A program made the position numbers and the translations under genes. A model generated the notes under the pieces. It saw only the letters and a list, made by a program, of their open reading frames with translations, had not been told where the DNA came from and did not search any database. Shown here one piece after another: positions 52,882 through 61,508 of a stretch of 64,000 nucleotides of DNA. Origin of the DNA: Streptomyces tropicalis (GTDB lineage Bacteria > Actinomycetota > Actinomycetes > Streptomycetales > Streptomycetaceae). Positions within the stretch are counted from its first letter, which is position 1. The number at the start of each line of letters is the position of its first letter. The stretch lies in the NCBI RefSeq assembly GCF_029269835.1, contig NZ_JARJBB010000010.1, positions 170,123 to 234,122 of the forward strand. The letters are read 5' to 3'.

Positions 52882-53446
52882 GGACGAGGTCCACGGCGTC
52901 CTCGGCCCAGCCCGAGCGGCCGGTCCGGCCGGCCATGTAGTCGGCGTAGAAGGGGCCGAGGAGGGCGGAGACCGCTGCGTCGAGATCGGCGCCGGAGCGG
53001 ATCCCGCCGCGCTCGCGGGCCTCTTCCAGGACCTGGTGGAGCAGGGCGCGCCGGGGCGTCACGGTGCGTTCGCGGAGCAGGGCGAGGAGTTCGGGCGTGT
53101 GGGCCTCCTCGGCGAGGCAGGTGCCGATGAGCGCCATGCCGCGTACGCGTTCCACGGTCGCGGCGAAGTCCTCGAGGATCGAGATCAGATCGGTCCGGGT
53201 GTCCCCGCTGGTCGGTGGGGCGTCGACCATGCGCAGGGCGGCGAGCGCGGCGGTGACGAGGTCCGCCTTGGTCTTCCAGCGCAGGTGGATGGTGGACTTG
53301 CTGACCTGGGCGGCGGCGGCGACCTGGCTGAGGCTCATACGGGTGTAGCCGTGCGAGGCGAGCAGTTCCAGTGCCGCCTGGAGGATGGCGGCGTCCTTCT
53401 CGGCCGATCGCGGCCGTCCCGCGCCCCTGGTCTCCGTCTCACGCAT
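52853..53446 (-). CDS. TetR-family regulator (paralogue A)
   Basis: The 197-residue protein has the TetR helix-turn-helix at about 10-60 (AILQAALELLASHGYTRMSL, SQVAAAAQVSKSTIHLRWKT) and a C-terminal TetR_C domain with GMALIGTCLAEEAHTPELLA. It is strikingly similar to the TetR protein at 54978-55574 (shared VSKSTIHLR/VSKATIHLR and GTCLAEEAHTPELL segments). The start at 53446 is next to a palindrome (53462-53496) whose core is repeated before the paralogue. Self-repression is likely. Its 3' end overlaps the convergent DUF397 gene. Confidence 0.9.
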   Translation of the reverse strand: MRETETRGAGRPRSAEKDAAILQAALELLASHGYTRMSLSQVAAAAQVSKSTIHLRWKTKADLVTAALAALRMVDAPPTSGDTRTDLISILEDFAATVERVRGMALIGTCLAEEAHTPELLALLRERTVTPRRALLHQVLEEARERGGIRSGADLDAAVSALLGPFYADYMAGRTGRSGWAEDAVDLVLTGLAPADR

Positions 53447-53461
53447 CCGGACAGGATAGGC

Positions 53462-53496
53462 GGGATTCCGCACCGAGTGGTTCGGTGCGGAATCCC
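53462..53496. promoter_or_regulatory. TetR operator palindrome A
   Basis: GGGATTCCGCACCGA (53462-53476) is exactly mirrored at 53482-53496 around GTGGT. The centre ACCGAGTGGTTCGGT (53472-53486) differs in one base from operator B at 54939-54953. It lies 16 bases before the TetR A start. Confidence 0.75.
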
Positions 53497-53542
53497 CGGC
53501 CGTGCGGCGAGCCCGCCGGCGTGGACGCCGGGACGCCGCGGT

Positions 53543-54070
53543 TCAGGCGGCGAGGACCTCGCGGTACCGCTTGGTGTGGAGGGCCAGGTCCTCGTCGGAG
53601 ACGGTGCGGGCGCCGTACAGGACGAGTGGTTCGGCCAGGCGCATCCCGGTGAGGTGGGCGGTGGCGTCCAGGGGGGCCAGCAGTTCGGCGACGGTGAAGC
53701 GGTTGTAGCCGCCGGCCGCGTAGGAGTCGGCGGGGCCGCCGGTGGAGGTGACCAGCCGGAGCGTCTTGCCCTGGAGCGCGGTTCCCCCGGCGCCGTAGGC
53801 GAAGCCGTGGGTGAGCACCTGGTCCATCCAGGACTTGAGCACCCCCGGCACGGAGTACCAGTGCCAGGGGAACTGCCAGACGACGGTGTCGTGGTCGCGC
53901 AGCAGCTGCTGCTCGCGGGCGACGTCGACACGGCCGTCGGGGTACGCGGCGGTGATGTCGTGGACGGTGACGTGCTCCAGGTCGCGTATCGCGTCGGCCA
54001 GGTGCGCGGTGACACGGGAGCCGCGCAGGTCGGGGTGGGCGACGACGACCAGGGTGCGGGTGCGGGACAT
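53543..54070 (-). CDS. NAD(P)H-dependent flavodoxin-like oxidoreductase (KefF/MdaB type)
   Basis: The 175-residue protein has the flavodoxin-fold quinone reductase pattern: TLVVVAHPDLRGSRVTAHLA at the N-terminus (FMN phosphate loop), VVWQFPWHWYSVPGVLKSWM near residues 63-82 and LVTSTGGPADSYAAGG near 106. It probably reduces quinones or electrophiles by two electrons with NAD(P)H. It lies between two paralogous TetR genes and follows an F420/NADP-type reductase on the same strand, so it is a likely target of their operators. Confidence 0.85.
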   Translation of the reverse strand: MSRTRTLVVVAHPDLRGSRVTAHLADAIRDLEHVTVHDITAAYPDGRVDVAREQQLLRDHDTVVWQFPWHWYSVPGVLKSWMDQVLTHGFAYGAGGTALQGKTLRLVTSTGGPADSYAAGGYNRFTVAELLAPLDATAHLTGMRLAEPLVLYGARTVSDEDLALHTKRYREVLAA

Positions 54071-54170
54071 GAGGTGGTGTTCTCCTGGGGGAGCGGGGCG
54101 CTGCGGTGGGGCCCCCGGCCGGGGACGAGGTCGTCGTCGGGGGCGGCGAGGGGTGCCCGTCCGCGGGGGG

Positions 54171-54869
54171 TCAGGCGCCGGTGCGGGCGCCTGCGACGTG
54201 GAAGTTGAAGTCGGCGTGGCCGAGGCTGCCCCACAGCCGCAGCCAGATCGGCAGCAGCATCTCCGTGCCGCGGGCGGTCTCGATGGAGCCCAGGTCGATC
54301 ACGCTGCTCGCGGGCCAGCCGAAGGAGACCAGCAGCTCGGTGACGGCCGCCTTGGCGCCGGAGTCGTCGCCGGACACGAAGACGGTGTGGTCGCCGGCGA
54401 CCCGGGACGGGTCGACCATGATCTCGCAGTTCATGGTGTTGAGCGTCTTGACGACCTTCACCTCGGGGAAGGCCCGCTGGATCTGCTCGCCCAGGCTGTC
54501 GGTGCCGACCGGGTTCAGCGACGGGGGCATCCCCTGGGAGAAGTCGAGCGGGTTGGCGATGTCGATGAGCACCTTGCCCGCCAGGTTCGCGGTGCCCGCC
54601 GCCTCGAGGGCCGGCAGGCTGCCGGCGCCGGCGGTGGTGTTGACGACCGCATCGGCCCCGGCGGCCGCGTCGGCGAAGGCCGCCAGGCGGATGTCCGCGT
54701 GTGCGGCCTGCCAGTCGGCGAACGGCGGGTTGCCGTAACCGTCGGGCTCGGTGCGGGCGAGGGTCGTCTCCGGGTCACGGGTGCCGATGACGACCTCGTG
54801 GCCGAGGGAGGCGAGCTTGGCGGCGATCGTCCGGCCGACGGCGCCGGTACCGAGGACTGCGTAACGCAT
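54171..54869 (-). CDS. F420/NADP-dependent oxidoreductase-like NAD(P)-binding protein
   Basis: The 232-residue protein opens with MRYAVLGTGAVGRTIAAKLA (GTGAVG Rossmann loop) and GHEVVIGTRDPE, and belongs to the NADP oxidoreductase coenzyme-F420-dependent family; DIANPLDFSQGMPPSLNP and VVKTLNTMNCEIMVDPSRVA are typical of its actinobacterial members. Actual F420 use is unproven. It is divergent from TetR paralogue B across 108 bases containing operator B, and upstream of the flavodoxin-like oxidoreductase gene on the same strand, so both may be one regulated redox unit. Confidence 0.85.
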   Translation of the reverse strand: MRYAVLGTGAVGRTIAAKLASLGHEVVIGTRDPETTLARTEPDGYGNPPFADWQAAHADIRLAAFADAAAGADAVVNTTAGAGSLPALEAAGTANLAGKVLIDIANPLDFSQGMPPSLNPVGTDSLGEQIQRAFPEVKVVKTLNTMNCEIMVDPSRVAGDHTVFVSGDDSGAKAAVTELLVSFGWPASSVIDLGSIETARGTEMLLPIWLRLWGSLGHADFNFHVAGARTGA

Positions 54870-54938
54870 GAGGATGGGTCCCTTCCGGGCGAGTGGGGAC
54901 GTCCGACGGAGTCGTCCGGCGTCGTGGGCTAAATCTAA

Positions 54939-54953
54939 ACCGAGCGGTTCGGT
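54939..54953. promoter_or_regulatory. TetR operator palindrome B
   Basis: ACCGAGCGGTTCGGT has ACCGA/TCGGT arms in an AT-rich promoter between the divergent genes at 54869 and 54978. It matches the core of operator A except for one spacer base. Confidence 0.75.
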
Positions 54954-54977
54954 ATTTCAAATGGGTATGCTGGGTCC

Positions 54978-55574
54978 ATGGAGAGGACAGGGCCGGGAGA
55001 CTGCCGCGGCGCGACGGGGCGGCCCCGCTGTCCGGGCAAGGAGGCGGCGATCCTCGCCGCGGCGCTGACGCTCCTCTCCGAGCAGGGCTTCGTGCGCATG
55101 ACCCTGGACGGCGTCGCGCGGGCCGCCGGGGTCAGCAAGGCCACCATCCATCTGCGCTTCAGGACCAAGACCGAGCTGGCCGCGGCGGCCCTGAGGACCC
55201 TGCGCCCCTGCTCCGTCCCACCGGAGACCGGGGATGTGCGCGCGGACCTCGCGGCCCAGCTCGCCGACTTCGCCGACACCCTCGCCCGGACCAGCGGAAT
55301 GGTCCTCGTCGGCACCTGCCTGGCCGAGGAGGCCCACACCCCCGAACTCCTGGAACTCCTCCGCGAACACGCCGTGGAGCCCCGCCGCGCCGCGGTCCGG
55401 CGCCTGCTGGACCGGGCCCGCGCACAGGGGCTGCTCCGCCCGGAGGCCGACCTGGACGCGTCGGCATCCGCCCTGCTCGGCGCCTTCTACGCCGACCACC
55501 TCGCCGGACGCGCCACGGACGAGGGCTGGGCGGACCGCACCGTGTCCGCCGTGCTCGGGGCCCTGAGCCCGTAG
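54978..55574 (+). CDS. TetR-family regulator (paralogue B)
   Basis: The 198-residue protein has the TetR helix-turn-helix (AILAAALTLLSEQGFVRMTL, DGVARAAGVSKATIHLRFRT) at about 24-72 and a C-terminal domain containing GMVLVGTCLAEEAHTPELLE. It is a close paralogue of the protein encoded at 52853-53446. It is divergent from the F420/NADP-type reductase gene, with operator B between them, the usual arrangement for an autoregulated TetR repressor of an oxidoreductase. The inducer is unknown; quinone-like or electrophilic compounds are plausible given the enzymes nearby. Confidence 0.9.
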   Translation: MERTGPGDCRGATGRPRCPGKEAAILAAALTLLSEQGFVRMTLDGVARAAGVSKATIHLRFRTKTELAAAALRTLRPCSVPPETGDVRADLAAQLADFADTLARTSGMVLVGTCLAEEAHTPELLELLREHAVEPRRAAVRRLLDRARAQGLLRPEADLDASASALLGAFYADHLAGRATDEGWADRTVSAVLGALSP

Positions 55575-55652
55575 TCGGGGATGGCCGGTCCCCGAAGCCG
55601 CTCCCGGCCGCAGTCCGTGCCGGCAGCCGGGTGTAGTGCGTCGGGAGGGAGC

Positions 55653-56108
55653 TCAGTGCTGCTCGCCGGTCCCGCCGCTTTCGTAGCGCGGCAGGTCCTC
55701 GGTGGGGATCGTCCAGTCGGCGATGGTGACGTCCTCGCCGTAGACGAAGTCCTTGCGGGTGGGTTCGCGGGTGCGGCGCAGGTAGCCGTGGGCCTCCAGC
55801 TCGCGCAGGGCGGCGGCGATCCGGGTCGGGCCCTCGGGGAGGCGGGCGGCGAGGGTCCTGATGTCCACGGGGGCGCCGGCCGGGACCGACTGGATGTACA
55901 CCGCCAGCCCGATGGCGAGCCCCGACAACTCGGGGTGCTGGGCGAGGTGGTTGCCGATCACCGTGAAGCGGGTGGTGTGGCGGGTGTTGTCGTGGGTGAC
56001 GCCGCCGGGGTGGGCGTCCGCGTGCCCGCGGGTGCGCCGGTGCGGGTGGTTTGTGCCGCTGATACGGGACTGGGCGTGCGGGCGCACGCTAGTGTTCTGG
56101 GTATCCAT
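55653..56108 (-). CDS. small winged-helix DNA-binding protein, possibly C-terminally short
   Basis: The 151-residue protein has a Thr/His/Arg-rich N-terminal tail followed by a winged helix: FTVIGNHLAQHPELSGLAIG, LAVYIQSVPAGAPVDIRTLA, then LPEGPTRIAAALRELEAHGY and LRRTREPTRKDFV. From memory, related streptomycete proteins are often about 250-300 residues with an extra C-terminal helical domain, so this copy may be short. Its role is unknown. A 16-bp palindrome at 56270-56285 lies about 160 bases upstream. Confidence 0.7.
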   Translation of the reverse strand: MDTQNTSVRPHAQSRISGTNHPHRRTRGHADAHPGGVTHDNTRHTTRFTVIGNHLAQHPELSGLAIGLAVYIQSVPAGAPVDIRTLAARLPEGPTRIAAALRELEAHGYLRRTREPTRKDFVYGEDVTIADWTIPTEDLPRYESGGTGEQH

Positions 56109-56269
56109 CGGGAAGGCTTGTCTTCCTTGGTGGTCAGGCCCTCGCACTGGGATTGCCGTCCCGGCGAGGGCCGTTGCATGTCTGGGGTCGTTCCGTGCTG
56201 CTTGCTGCTCGGTGTTGCGCTGAGCGTAGGGCAGACAACCGGTGCCGGATCCAGCTCAGTTGGTGATGT

Positions 56270-56285
56270 TCACTCGCGCGAGTGA
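56270..56285. promoter_or_regulatory. perfect 16-bp palindrome
   Basis: TCACTCGCGCGAGTGA is fully symmetric and lies upstream of the minus-strand HTH gene, in an otherwise unstructured spacer. A dimeric regulator site, possibly autoregulatory, is inferred. Confidence 0.45.
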
Positions 56286-56491
56286 GTGTGCGCCGTGGGC
56301 GGGAGGGGTGGGGCTTGGTGGGATTTCTTTCTCTCTCGTGGTTCTTGGGAAAGACCGCCTGCGGCACCGGAGCACACGCGGGCGGGTTTCGGTGCGTGTG
56401 CTGTTGTCGCTGGTCACGGGGACAGGGAGTGCGGGCAGCAGTGACACTCCGCTCGGGCGGATCCGCCCCCACCGTTCGGGGCCCACGGAGA

Positions 56492-56524
56492 AGAGGCCCG
56501 GAAACGAGTCGTTTCCGGGCCTCT
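56492..56524 (-). terminator. terminator of metG
   Basis: AGAGGCCCGGAAACGA (56492-56507) is mirrored exactly at 56509-56524 around one base, 20 bases beyond the metG stop. Confidence 0.78.
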
Positions 56525-56543
56525 GTGTGGACGAGGGGGCGCG

Positions 56544-58259
56544 CTACGCGCCCGAACCGCCGAAGCGCTCCTTGTACGCCTCCAGGTCGTCGTCCGTGAG
56601 CTTCGCGAACAGGACCGGGGGCACCGTGAAGGGGATGCCCGGGGTGAGGGTGGTCAGGCTGCGCGCCTCGTCCGGGGTGGTCCACGTGGCCGTGTCGTCC
56701 GGCAGGGCGAACGCCGCCCGCATCGCCGCGGCCGAGGACGGGATGAACGGCTCCGACACCACCGCGTACAGGTGGATCAGGTTCATCGCCGTGCGCAGCG
56801 TGAGCGCCGCGCCGTCCTTGTCGGTCTTGATCTCCAGCCAGGGGGCCTTCTCCTCCAGGTAGGAGTTGCCGGCCGACCACAGGGCACGCAGCGCGGCCGC
56901 CGCCTTGCGGAACTGGAGCGCCTCCATCTGCGCCTCGTACTCGGCCAGCAGCCGGGCGATCTCCTCGCCGAGGCGGGCCTCCGCCTCGCCGGGCTCGCCG
57001 CCCGCCGGGACCTCCTCGCCGAAGCGCTTCTTGGAGAAGGACAGCACGCGGTTGACGAAGTTGCCGAGGGTGTCGGCCAGGTCCTTGTTGACCGTGGCCG
57101 TGAAGTGCTCCCAGGTGAAGGACGAGTCGTCCGACTCGGGGGCGTTGGCGATGAGGAAGTAGCGCCAGTAGTCGGCGGGCAGGATCTCCAGCGCCTGGTC
57201 GGTGAAGACACCGCGCTTCTGCGAGGTGGAGAACTTGCCGCCGTAGTACGTCAGCCAGTTGAAGGCCTTGACGTAGTCGACCTTCTTCCACGGCTCGCGC
57301 ACGCCCAGCTCGGTCGCCGGGAACATCACCGTGTGGAACGGGACGTTGTCCTTCGCCATGAACTGCGTGTAGCGGACGGCGGTGTCGGCGTCGTACCACC
57401 ACGCCTTCCAGTCCCGGTTCTCCGGGTCCCGGTCCGCCCACTCCTTCGTCGCGCCGATGTACTCGATCGGGGCGTCGAACCAGACGTAGAAGACCTTGCC
57501 CTCGGCGGCCAGCTCCGGCCAGGTGTCGGCCGGGACGGGCACCCCCCAATCCAGGTCGCGGGTGATCGCCCGGTCGTGCAGGCCCTCGGTCAGCCACTTG
57601 CGGGCGATCGAGGACGCGAGCTGCGGCCAGTCCTGCTCGTGGCGGGCCACCCACTCCTCGACCTCGTGCTGGAGCCTGGACTGGAGGAGGAAGAGGTGCT
57701 TGGTCTCGCGGACCTCCAGCTCGGTGGAGCCGGAGATCGCCGAGCGGGGGTCGATCAGGTCCGTCGGGTCCAGCACGCGCGTGCAGTTCTCGCACTGGTC
57801 GCCGCGGGCCTTGTCGTAGCCGCAGTGCGGGCAGGTGCCCTCCACGTAGCGGTCCGGCAGGAAGCGGCCGTCGGCCGGGCTGTAGACCTGGCGGATGGCG
57901 CGCTCTTCGATGAAGCCGTTCTCCTGGAGGCGGCGGGCGAAGTGCTGGGTGATCTCGACGTTCTCCGCGGACGAGCTGCGGCCGAAGTAGTCGAAGGCCA
58001 GCGCGAAGCCGTCGTACACCGCCTTCTGCGCGTCGTGCGCCTGCGCGCAGAACGCGTCCACCGGCAGGCCCTGCTCCTTCGCGGCCAGCTCGGCGGGGGT
58101 GCCGTGCTCGTCGGTGGCGCAGATGTAGAGGACGTCGTGGCCGCGCTGGCGGAGGTACCGGGAGTACACGTCCGCCGGGAGCATGGACCCCACCATGTTG
58201 CCCAGGTGCTTGATCCCGTTGATGTACGGAAGGGCGCTGGTGATGAGGTGTCGAGCCAT
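56544..58259 (-). CDS. metG: methionyl-tRNA synthetase
   Basis: The 571-residue class Ia synthetase starts MARHLITSALPYINGIKHLG, with the HIGH-equivalent HLGN at 18-21. The connective peptide has a zinc knuckle (CPHCGYDKARGDQCENCTRV). The KMSKS-equivalent reads KFSTSQKRG near residue 341, the variant usual in this enzyme group. The anticodon-binding helical domain follows, and no C-terminal tRNA-binding (EMAP) domain is present. It charges initiator and elongator tRNA-Met. It is followed by a strong hairpin terminator. Confidence 0.96.
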   Translation of the reverse strand: MARHLITSALPYINGIKHLGNMVGSMLPADVYSRYLRQRGHDVLYICATDEHGTPAELAAKEQGLPVDAFCAQAHDAQKAVYDGFALAFDYFGRSSSAENVEITQHFARRLQENGFIEERAIRQVYSPADGRFLPDRYVEGTCPHCGYDKARGDQCENCTRVLDPTDLIDPRSAISGSTELEVRETKHLFLLQSRLQHEVEEWVARHEQDWPQLASSIARKWLTEGLHDRAITRDLDWGVPVPADTWPELAAEGKVFYVWFDAPIEYIGATKEWADRDPENRDWKAWWYDADTAVRYTQFMAKDNVPFHTVMFPATELGVREPWKKVDYVKAFNWLTYYGGKFSTSQKRGVFTDQALEILPADYWRYFLIANAPESDDSSFTWEHFTATVNKDLADTLGNFVNRVLSFSKKRFGEEVPAGGEPGEAEARLGEEIARLLAEYEAQMEALQFRKAAAALRALWSAGNSYLEEKAPWLEIKTDKDGAALTLRTAMNLIHLYAVVSEPFIPSSAAAMRAAFALPDDTATWTTPDEARSLTTLTPGIPFTVPPVLFAKLTDDDLEAYKERFGGSGA

Positions 58260-58426
58260 CGCGGGCTGCTCCCAAGTCGCTACGCGGGGTGACGGTCCGC
58301 GGATTTCCGGACCGTCCGTTTTCGTCTACGAACCTTGAAATCGTAGCCGACACGGGTACGCCGCCCGCTTCCCGTTTTGCGGGCTGGGAAGCGGGCGGCG
58401 CGGGGGCGTGCGGACGACGGGGGTCG

Positions 58427-60520
58427 CTACGGGCGCCAGGCGGCGAGGATCCCCTCGTACACCTCCTGGTCGGTGAGCTCGCGCGGGGCCGGGCCGGCGT
58501 GGAAGAAGGACGTGTTGCCCGTCTTCAGCCTGCGCACGTAGTCGAAGGCCTTGTTGTCGTGCTCGCCGAAGGCGACGAAGGAGAAGAACAGCTCCGGGTG
58601 GCCGCTCGCCGCGGCCGTCAGGGACTGGGTGGCCGGCGTCTTCGCGTCCGGGGCGCCGTCCGTCTGGAAGACCACCAGCGCGGGGGTGCCGGCGTCCGCC
58701 GTCTTCTCGTGGTGCGCGGACACGGCCTCGACGGCCGCGTGGTAGCTGGTGCGGCCCATCCGGCCGAGGCCGGCGTGCAGGGTGTCGACGCGGTTCTCGT
58801 GGTCCGCGAGCGTCAGCTCGCCGGTGCCGTCCAGCTCCGTCGAGAAGAACACGACGTGCACCGTGGCCTCGGGGTCGAGGTGGGCGGCGAGGGCGAGCGT
58901 CTGCTCTCCGAGGGCCTGCGCGGAGCCGTCCTTGTAGTACGGGCGCATGGAGGACGAGCGGTCCAGGACCAGGTACACGCGGGCGCGGGTGCCGGTCAGG
59001 CCGGACTTCTGCAGGGCTGCGGCGGCGGCCTTGTACGCGATGGCGAGGCCGGGGGCGCGGGAGCGGAGGCGGGCGGGGGAGGTCGCCGACGTCTCCCCCG
59101 CGGGCGGCTCGGGGGACGCCTCTGCGGTGGCCTCGGCGTCCGGGTGCGTGTCCGCCGTGTCCGCCTCGGCTTCGCCTTCGGCGGGGGCGGGGGGCTGCGG
59201 GGCGGCCGGTGCGGTGTCCGCCTCGGCTTCGCCTTCGGCGGCCGTGTTCCCACCCGCACCACCCGTGCGGGTCTCGTTGCCGGGTGCGGGGGGCCCCTGC
59301 GGGGCGGGCTCGCCGTCGGCGGCCTGCGGGGCGTCCGCGGTGGCGGCTTCCGGCTCGGCCGTCGCGGCGGGCTGCGGGGTGTCCGCCCCGGCGGGCTGCT
59401 CGGGAGCGGGCTCGGGCTGCGGCTCGGGCTCGGGGGCCGGGGTCTCGTCCGCCGCCGGCTCCGGCTCGGCGGTCGGGGTCGGGTCCGCAGCAGGGGTGGG
59501 CTCCGGCTGCGGGGTGTCCGCCTCGGCGGGCTGCTCGGGAGCGGGCTCGGGCTGCGGCTCGGGCTCGGGGGCCGGGGCCTCGTCCGCCGTCGGCTCCGGC
59601 TCGGCGGTCGGGGTCGACTCCGGGGCGGCAGCCGTGGTGGCCTCCGGGTCCGGGGCGGGAGTGGTCTCCGGCTCGGGGGCGGGAGTCGTCGCGGCCTCGG
59701 GCTCGGTGGCGGGCTCGAGGTCGGCCGCCGGGGAGTCCTCGGCCGTCGGCTCCGGCTCGGTGGTCGGGGCCGGGTCCGGGGCGGCAGCCGTGGTGGCCTC
59801 CGGGTCCGGGGCGGGAGTGGACTCCGGCTCGGGGGTGGGCTCCGGCTGCGGGGCGTTCGCCTCCGCGGGCTGCTCGGGAGCGGGCTCGGGGGCCGGGGCC
59901 TCGTCCGCCGCCGGCTCCGGCTCGGCGGCCGGAGTCGGCTCCGGGGACGGAGCCGTCGCGGCCTCCGGCTCCTCGGGGGCGTCCACCGGGGCGGCGGGCT
60001 TCGGGACCGCGACGTTGTCGAAGGCCGCCGACACCAGGTCGTGCTCCTCCGGGGACGACGTGCGGGGCTCAGGGACGCGGGCCGTCTCGGGGACCGGCTC
60101 CGACGACGGGGACGGGACCCATGCCTCCGCCGAGGCGGCCGTCACCTGCTCCGCGGCCGTCTCCTCCGGGGCCGGGGCCGAGTGCTCCGCGGCGGCCGTC
60201 TCCTCATGCTGACCGGCGGGCGCCGCGTCATCGGGCCGCTCGGCGGGCGACTCCTCGGGCCGCGCCTCGGGCGACTCGGCGGGACGTCCCGCCGTCGTCT
60301 CCGTCAGCCGCCCGGCCGTCGCGTCCTCGTGCGGCTCGGCGGCCGACTCCTTCTGTGCCGGGGCCGCATGCTGCGGGGAGGGCGTCCTCTCCGGAGCCTG
60401 GGCCGTGGCCTGGGCGGGGACCGTCTCCTGGGGCGGGACCTTTTCCGCACCCCCCGTTTCGGCCGTGCGTTCCTTGCGTGAGCGGCCGAACGCGTTTCGA
60501 AGGAGAGTGAGAATGCCCAT
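58427..60520 (-). CDS. VWA-domain protein with a very long Pro/Glu/Ala repeat region
   Basis: The 697-residue protein starts MGILTLLRNAFGRSRKERTA. Residues about 25-480 are a low-complexity, acidic P/E/A/T-rich segment with tandem copies such as EPEPTADEAPAPEPEPQPEP. The C-terminal domain, about 510-697, is a von Willebrand A domain: YLVLDRSSSMRPYYKD carries the MIDAS DxSxS, and VFQTDGAPDAKTP the second metal segment. It resembles VWA proteins of tellurium-resistance (Ter) stress clusters. No signal peptide is seen, so it is probably cytoplasmic. The long acidic arm is encoded by repeated DNA (59371-59945) that may vary in length. Confidence 0.85.
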   Translation of the reverse strand: MGILTLLRNAFGRSRKERTAETGGAEKVPPQETVPAQATAQAPERTPSPQHAAPAQKESAAEPHEDATAGRLTETTAGRPAESPEARPEESPAERPDDAAPAGQHEETAAAEHSAPAPEETAAEQVTAASAEAWVPSPSSEPVPETARVPEPRTSSPEEHDLVSAAFDNVAVPKPAAPVDAPEEPEAATAPSPEPTPAAEPEPAADEAPAPEPAPEQPAEANAPQPEPTPEPESTPAPDPEATTAAAPDPAPTTEPEPTAEDSPAADLEPATEPEAATTPAPEPETTPAPDPEATTAAAPESTPTAEPEPTADEAPAPEPEPQPEPAPEQPAEADTPQPEPTPAADPTPTAEPEPAADETPAPEPEPQPEPAPEQPAGADTPQPAATAEPEAATADAPQAADGEPAPQGPPAPGNETRTGGAGGNTAAEGEAEADTAPAAPQPPAPAEGEAEADTADTHPDAEATAEASPEPPAGETSATSPARLRSRAPGLAIAYKAAAAALQKSGLTGTRARVYLVLDRSSSMRPYYKDGSAQALGEQTLALAAHLDPEATVHVVFFSTELDGTGELTLADHENRVDTLHAGLGRMGRTSYHAAVEAVSAHHEKTADAGTPALVVFQTDGAPDAKTPATQSLTAAASGHPELFFSFVAFGEHDNKAFDYVRRLKTGNTSFFHAGPAPRELTDQEVYEGILAAWRP
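59371..59945. repeat. intragenic imperfect tandem repeats in the VWA gene
   Basis: Related segments recur in frame: a GCTGCGGGGTGTCCG block starts at 59371 and again at 59506 (135 bases, 45 codons), and a 43-base stretch at 59622-59664 recurs at 59778-59820 (156 bases, 52 codons). The copies keep the reading frame, which suggests expansion and contraction by slippage or recombination. Confidence 0.8.
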
Positions 60521-60676
60521 GTGCGCAACCCTTCGCATGAGGTGATGCCCGTCAATCCCTGGCCAGGACGGACACGTAAGGTTAGCGGCCCCAGAAGGTG
60601 ATCTTGGGTGGGGGAGAGCGCCCCGGAATGGGCCGCTCCGCCGGGCTGCGGGCGGAAACGCGCCGGGTCGTGCGGG

Positions 60677-61480
60677 CTACTTGGGGCAGTTCACGCGGTC
60701 CACGCGGGCCAGGAACTCCGCCAGCGCGGAGTTGAACTCCTCGGGCCGCTCCAGGTTGGGCAGGTGCGCCGCGCCCTCGACCACGTGGAGCGCGGAGTCG
60801 GGGAGGGCGGCGTGCATCGCCTCCGCCTCGGCCACCGGTGTGAACGTGTCGTCCGCGCCCACCACGACCAGGGCCGGGACGGCGACACGGGTCAACAGGT
60901 CGCGGTAGTCGGGGCGTTCGGCACGGCCCCGCAGCGCGGCCGCGGCGCCCTCCGGCGAGGTGCCCGTCATCATGCGGTGCACCTGCGCCTTGACCCCGGC
61001 GTCCGCCCACGGGGCGACCATCCGTTCCAGTACCTCGTCGGCGTAGCCGCGCATGCCCTCCCGCAGCAGGCGGTCCGCCATGGCGTTGCGCGCCGCCCGC
61101 CCCTCGGGCGTCTCCGCGGCCGGGAAGGTGTCCGCGAGGACCAGGCCCCGGATCCGCTCCGGGAACCTCCGGTAGCACTCCATCGCGATCTGCCCGCCCA
61201 TCGAGACCCCGCCGAGCACGAAGGGGCCGACCTCCAACGCGTCGAGCAGGTCCGCGAGATCGTCGGCGAAGCGGGAGAGGAGGGTGACGCCGGGGACCAC
61301 GGGGGAGGCGCCGTAGCCGCGCAGGTCCGGGGTCACGACCCGGCGGCCGGGCGCGAACGCCTCGACCTGCGGGGCCCAGGAGGTGCGGTCGAAGGGGTGG
61401 CCGTGGACGAGGACGAGAGGGACGCGGGCAGCCGGTGACGCATCGGTGCCTTTGTCCTCGTATGCGAGGAAGGGTGCCAT
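60677..61480 (-). CDS. alpha/beta hydrolase
   Basis: The 267-residue hydrolase has VPLVLVHGHPFDRTSWAPQV at the N-terminus (HG oxyanion turn), the nucleophile elbow GGVSMGGQIA near residue 90 (Ser in SMGG), an acid in VVVGADDTFTPV and the histidine in VEGAAHLPNLERPEEF. This is the fold of 3-oxoadipate enol-lactonase and related esterases; the actual substrate is unknown. The ATG at 61480 is preferred over a longer frame because direct repeats (61509-61542) lie upstream. It is divergent from a MocR-type regulator, its likely controller. Confidence 0.87.
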   Translation of the reverse strand: MAPFLAYEDKGTDASPAARVPLVLVHGHPFDRTSWAPQVEAFAPGRRVVTPDLRGYGASPVVPGVTLLSRFADDLADLLDALEVGPFVLGGVSMGGQIAMECYRRFPERIRGLVLADTFPAAETPEGRAARNAMADRLLREGMRGYADEVLERMVAPWADAGVKAQVHRMMTGTSPEGAAAALRGRAERPDYRDLLTRVAVPALVVVGADDTFTPVAEAEAMHAALPDSALHVVEGAAHLPNLERPEEFNSALAEFLARVDRVNCPK

Positions 61481-61508
61481 GGCAGCGACCCTAGGGCCGC
61501 CCAACTGC

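Larger units (their letters stand above)
56109..56543. other. 435-base non-coding region between the HTH gene and metG
   Basis: The region holds the metG terminator (56492-56524), a perfect palindrome (56270-56285) and AT-richer sequence near 56320-56360. No further gene or RNA was recognised. Confidence 0.45.
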
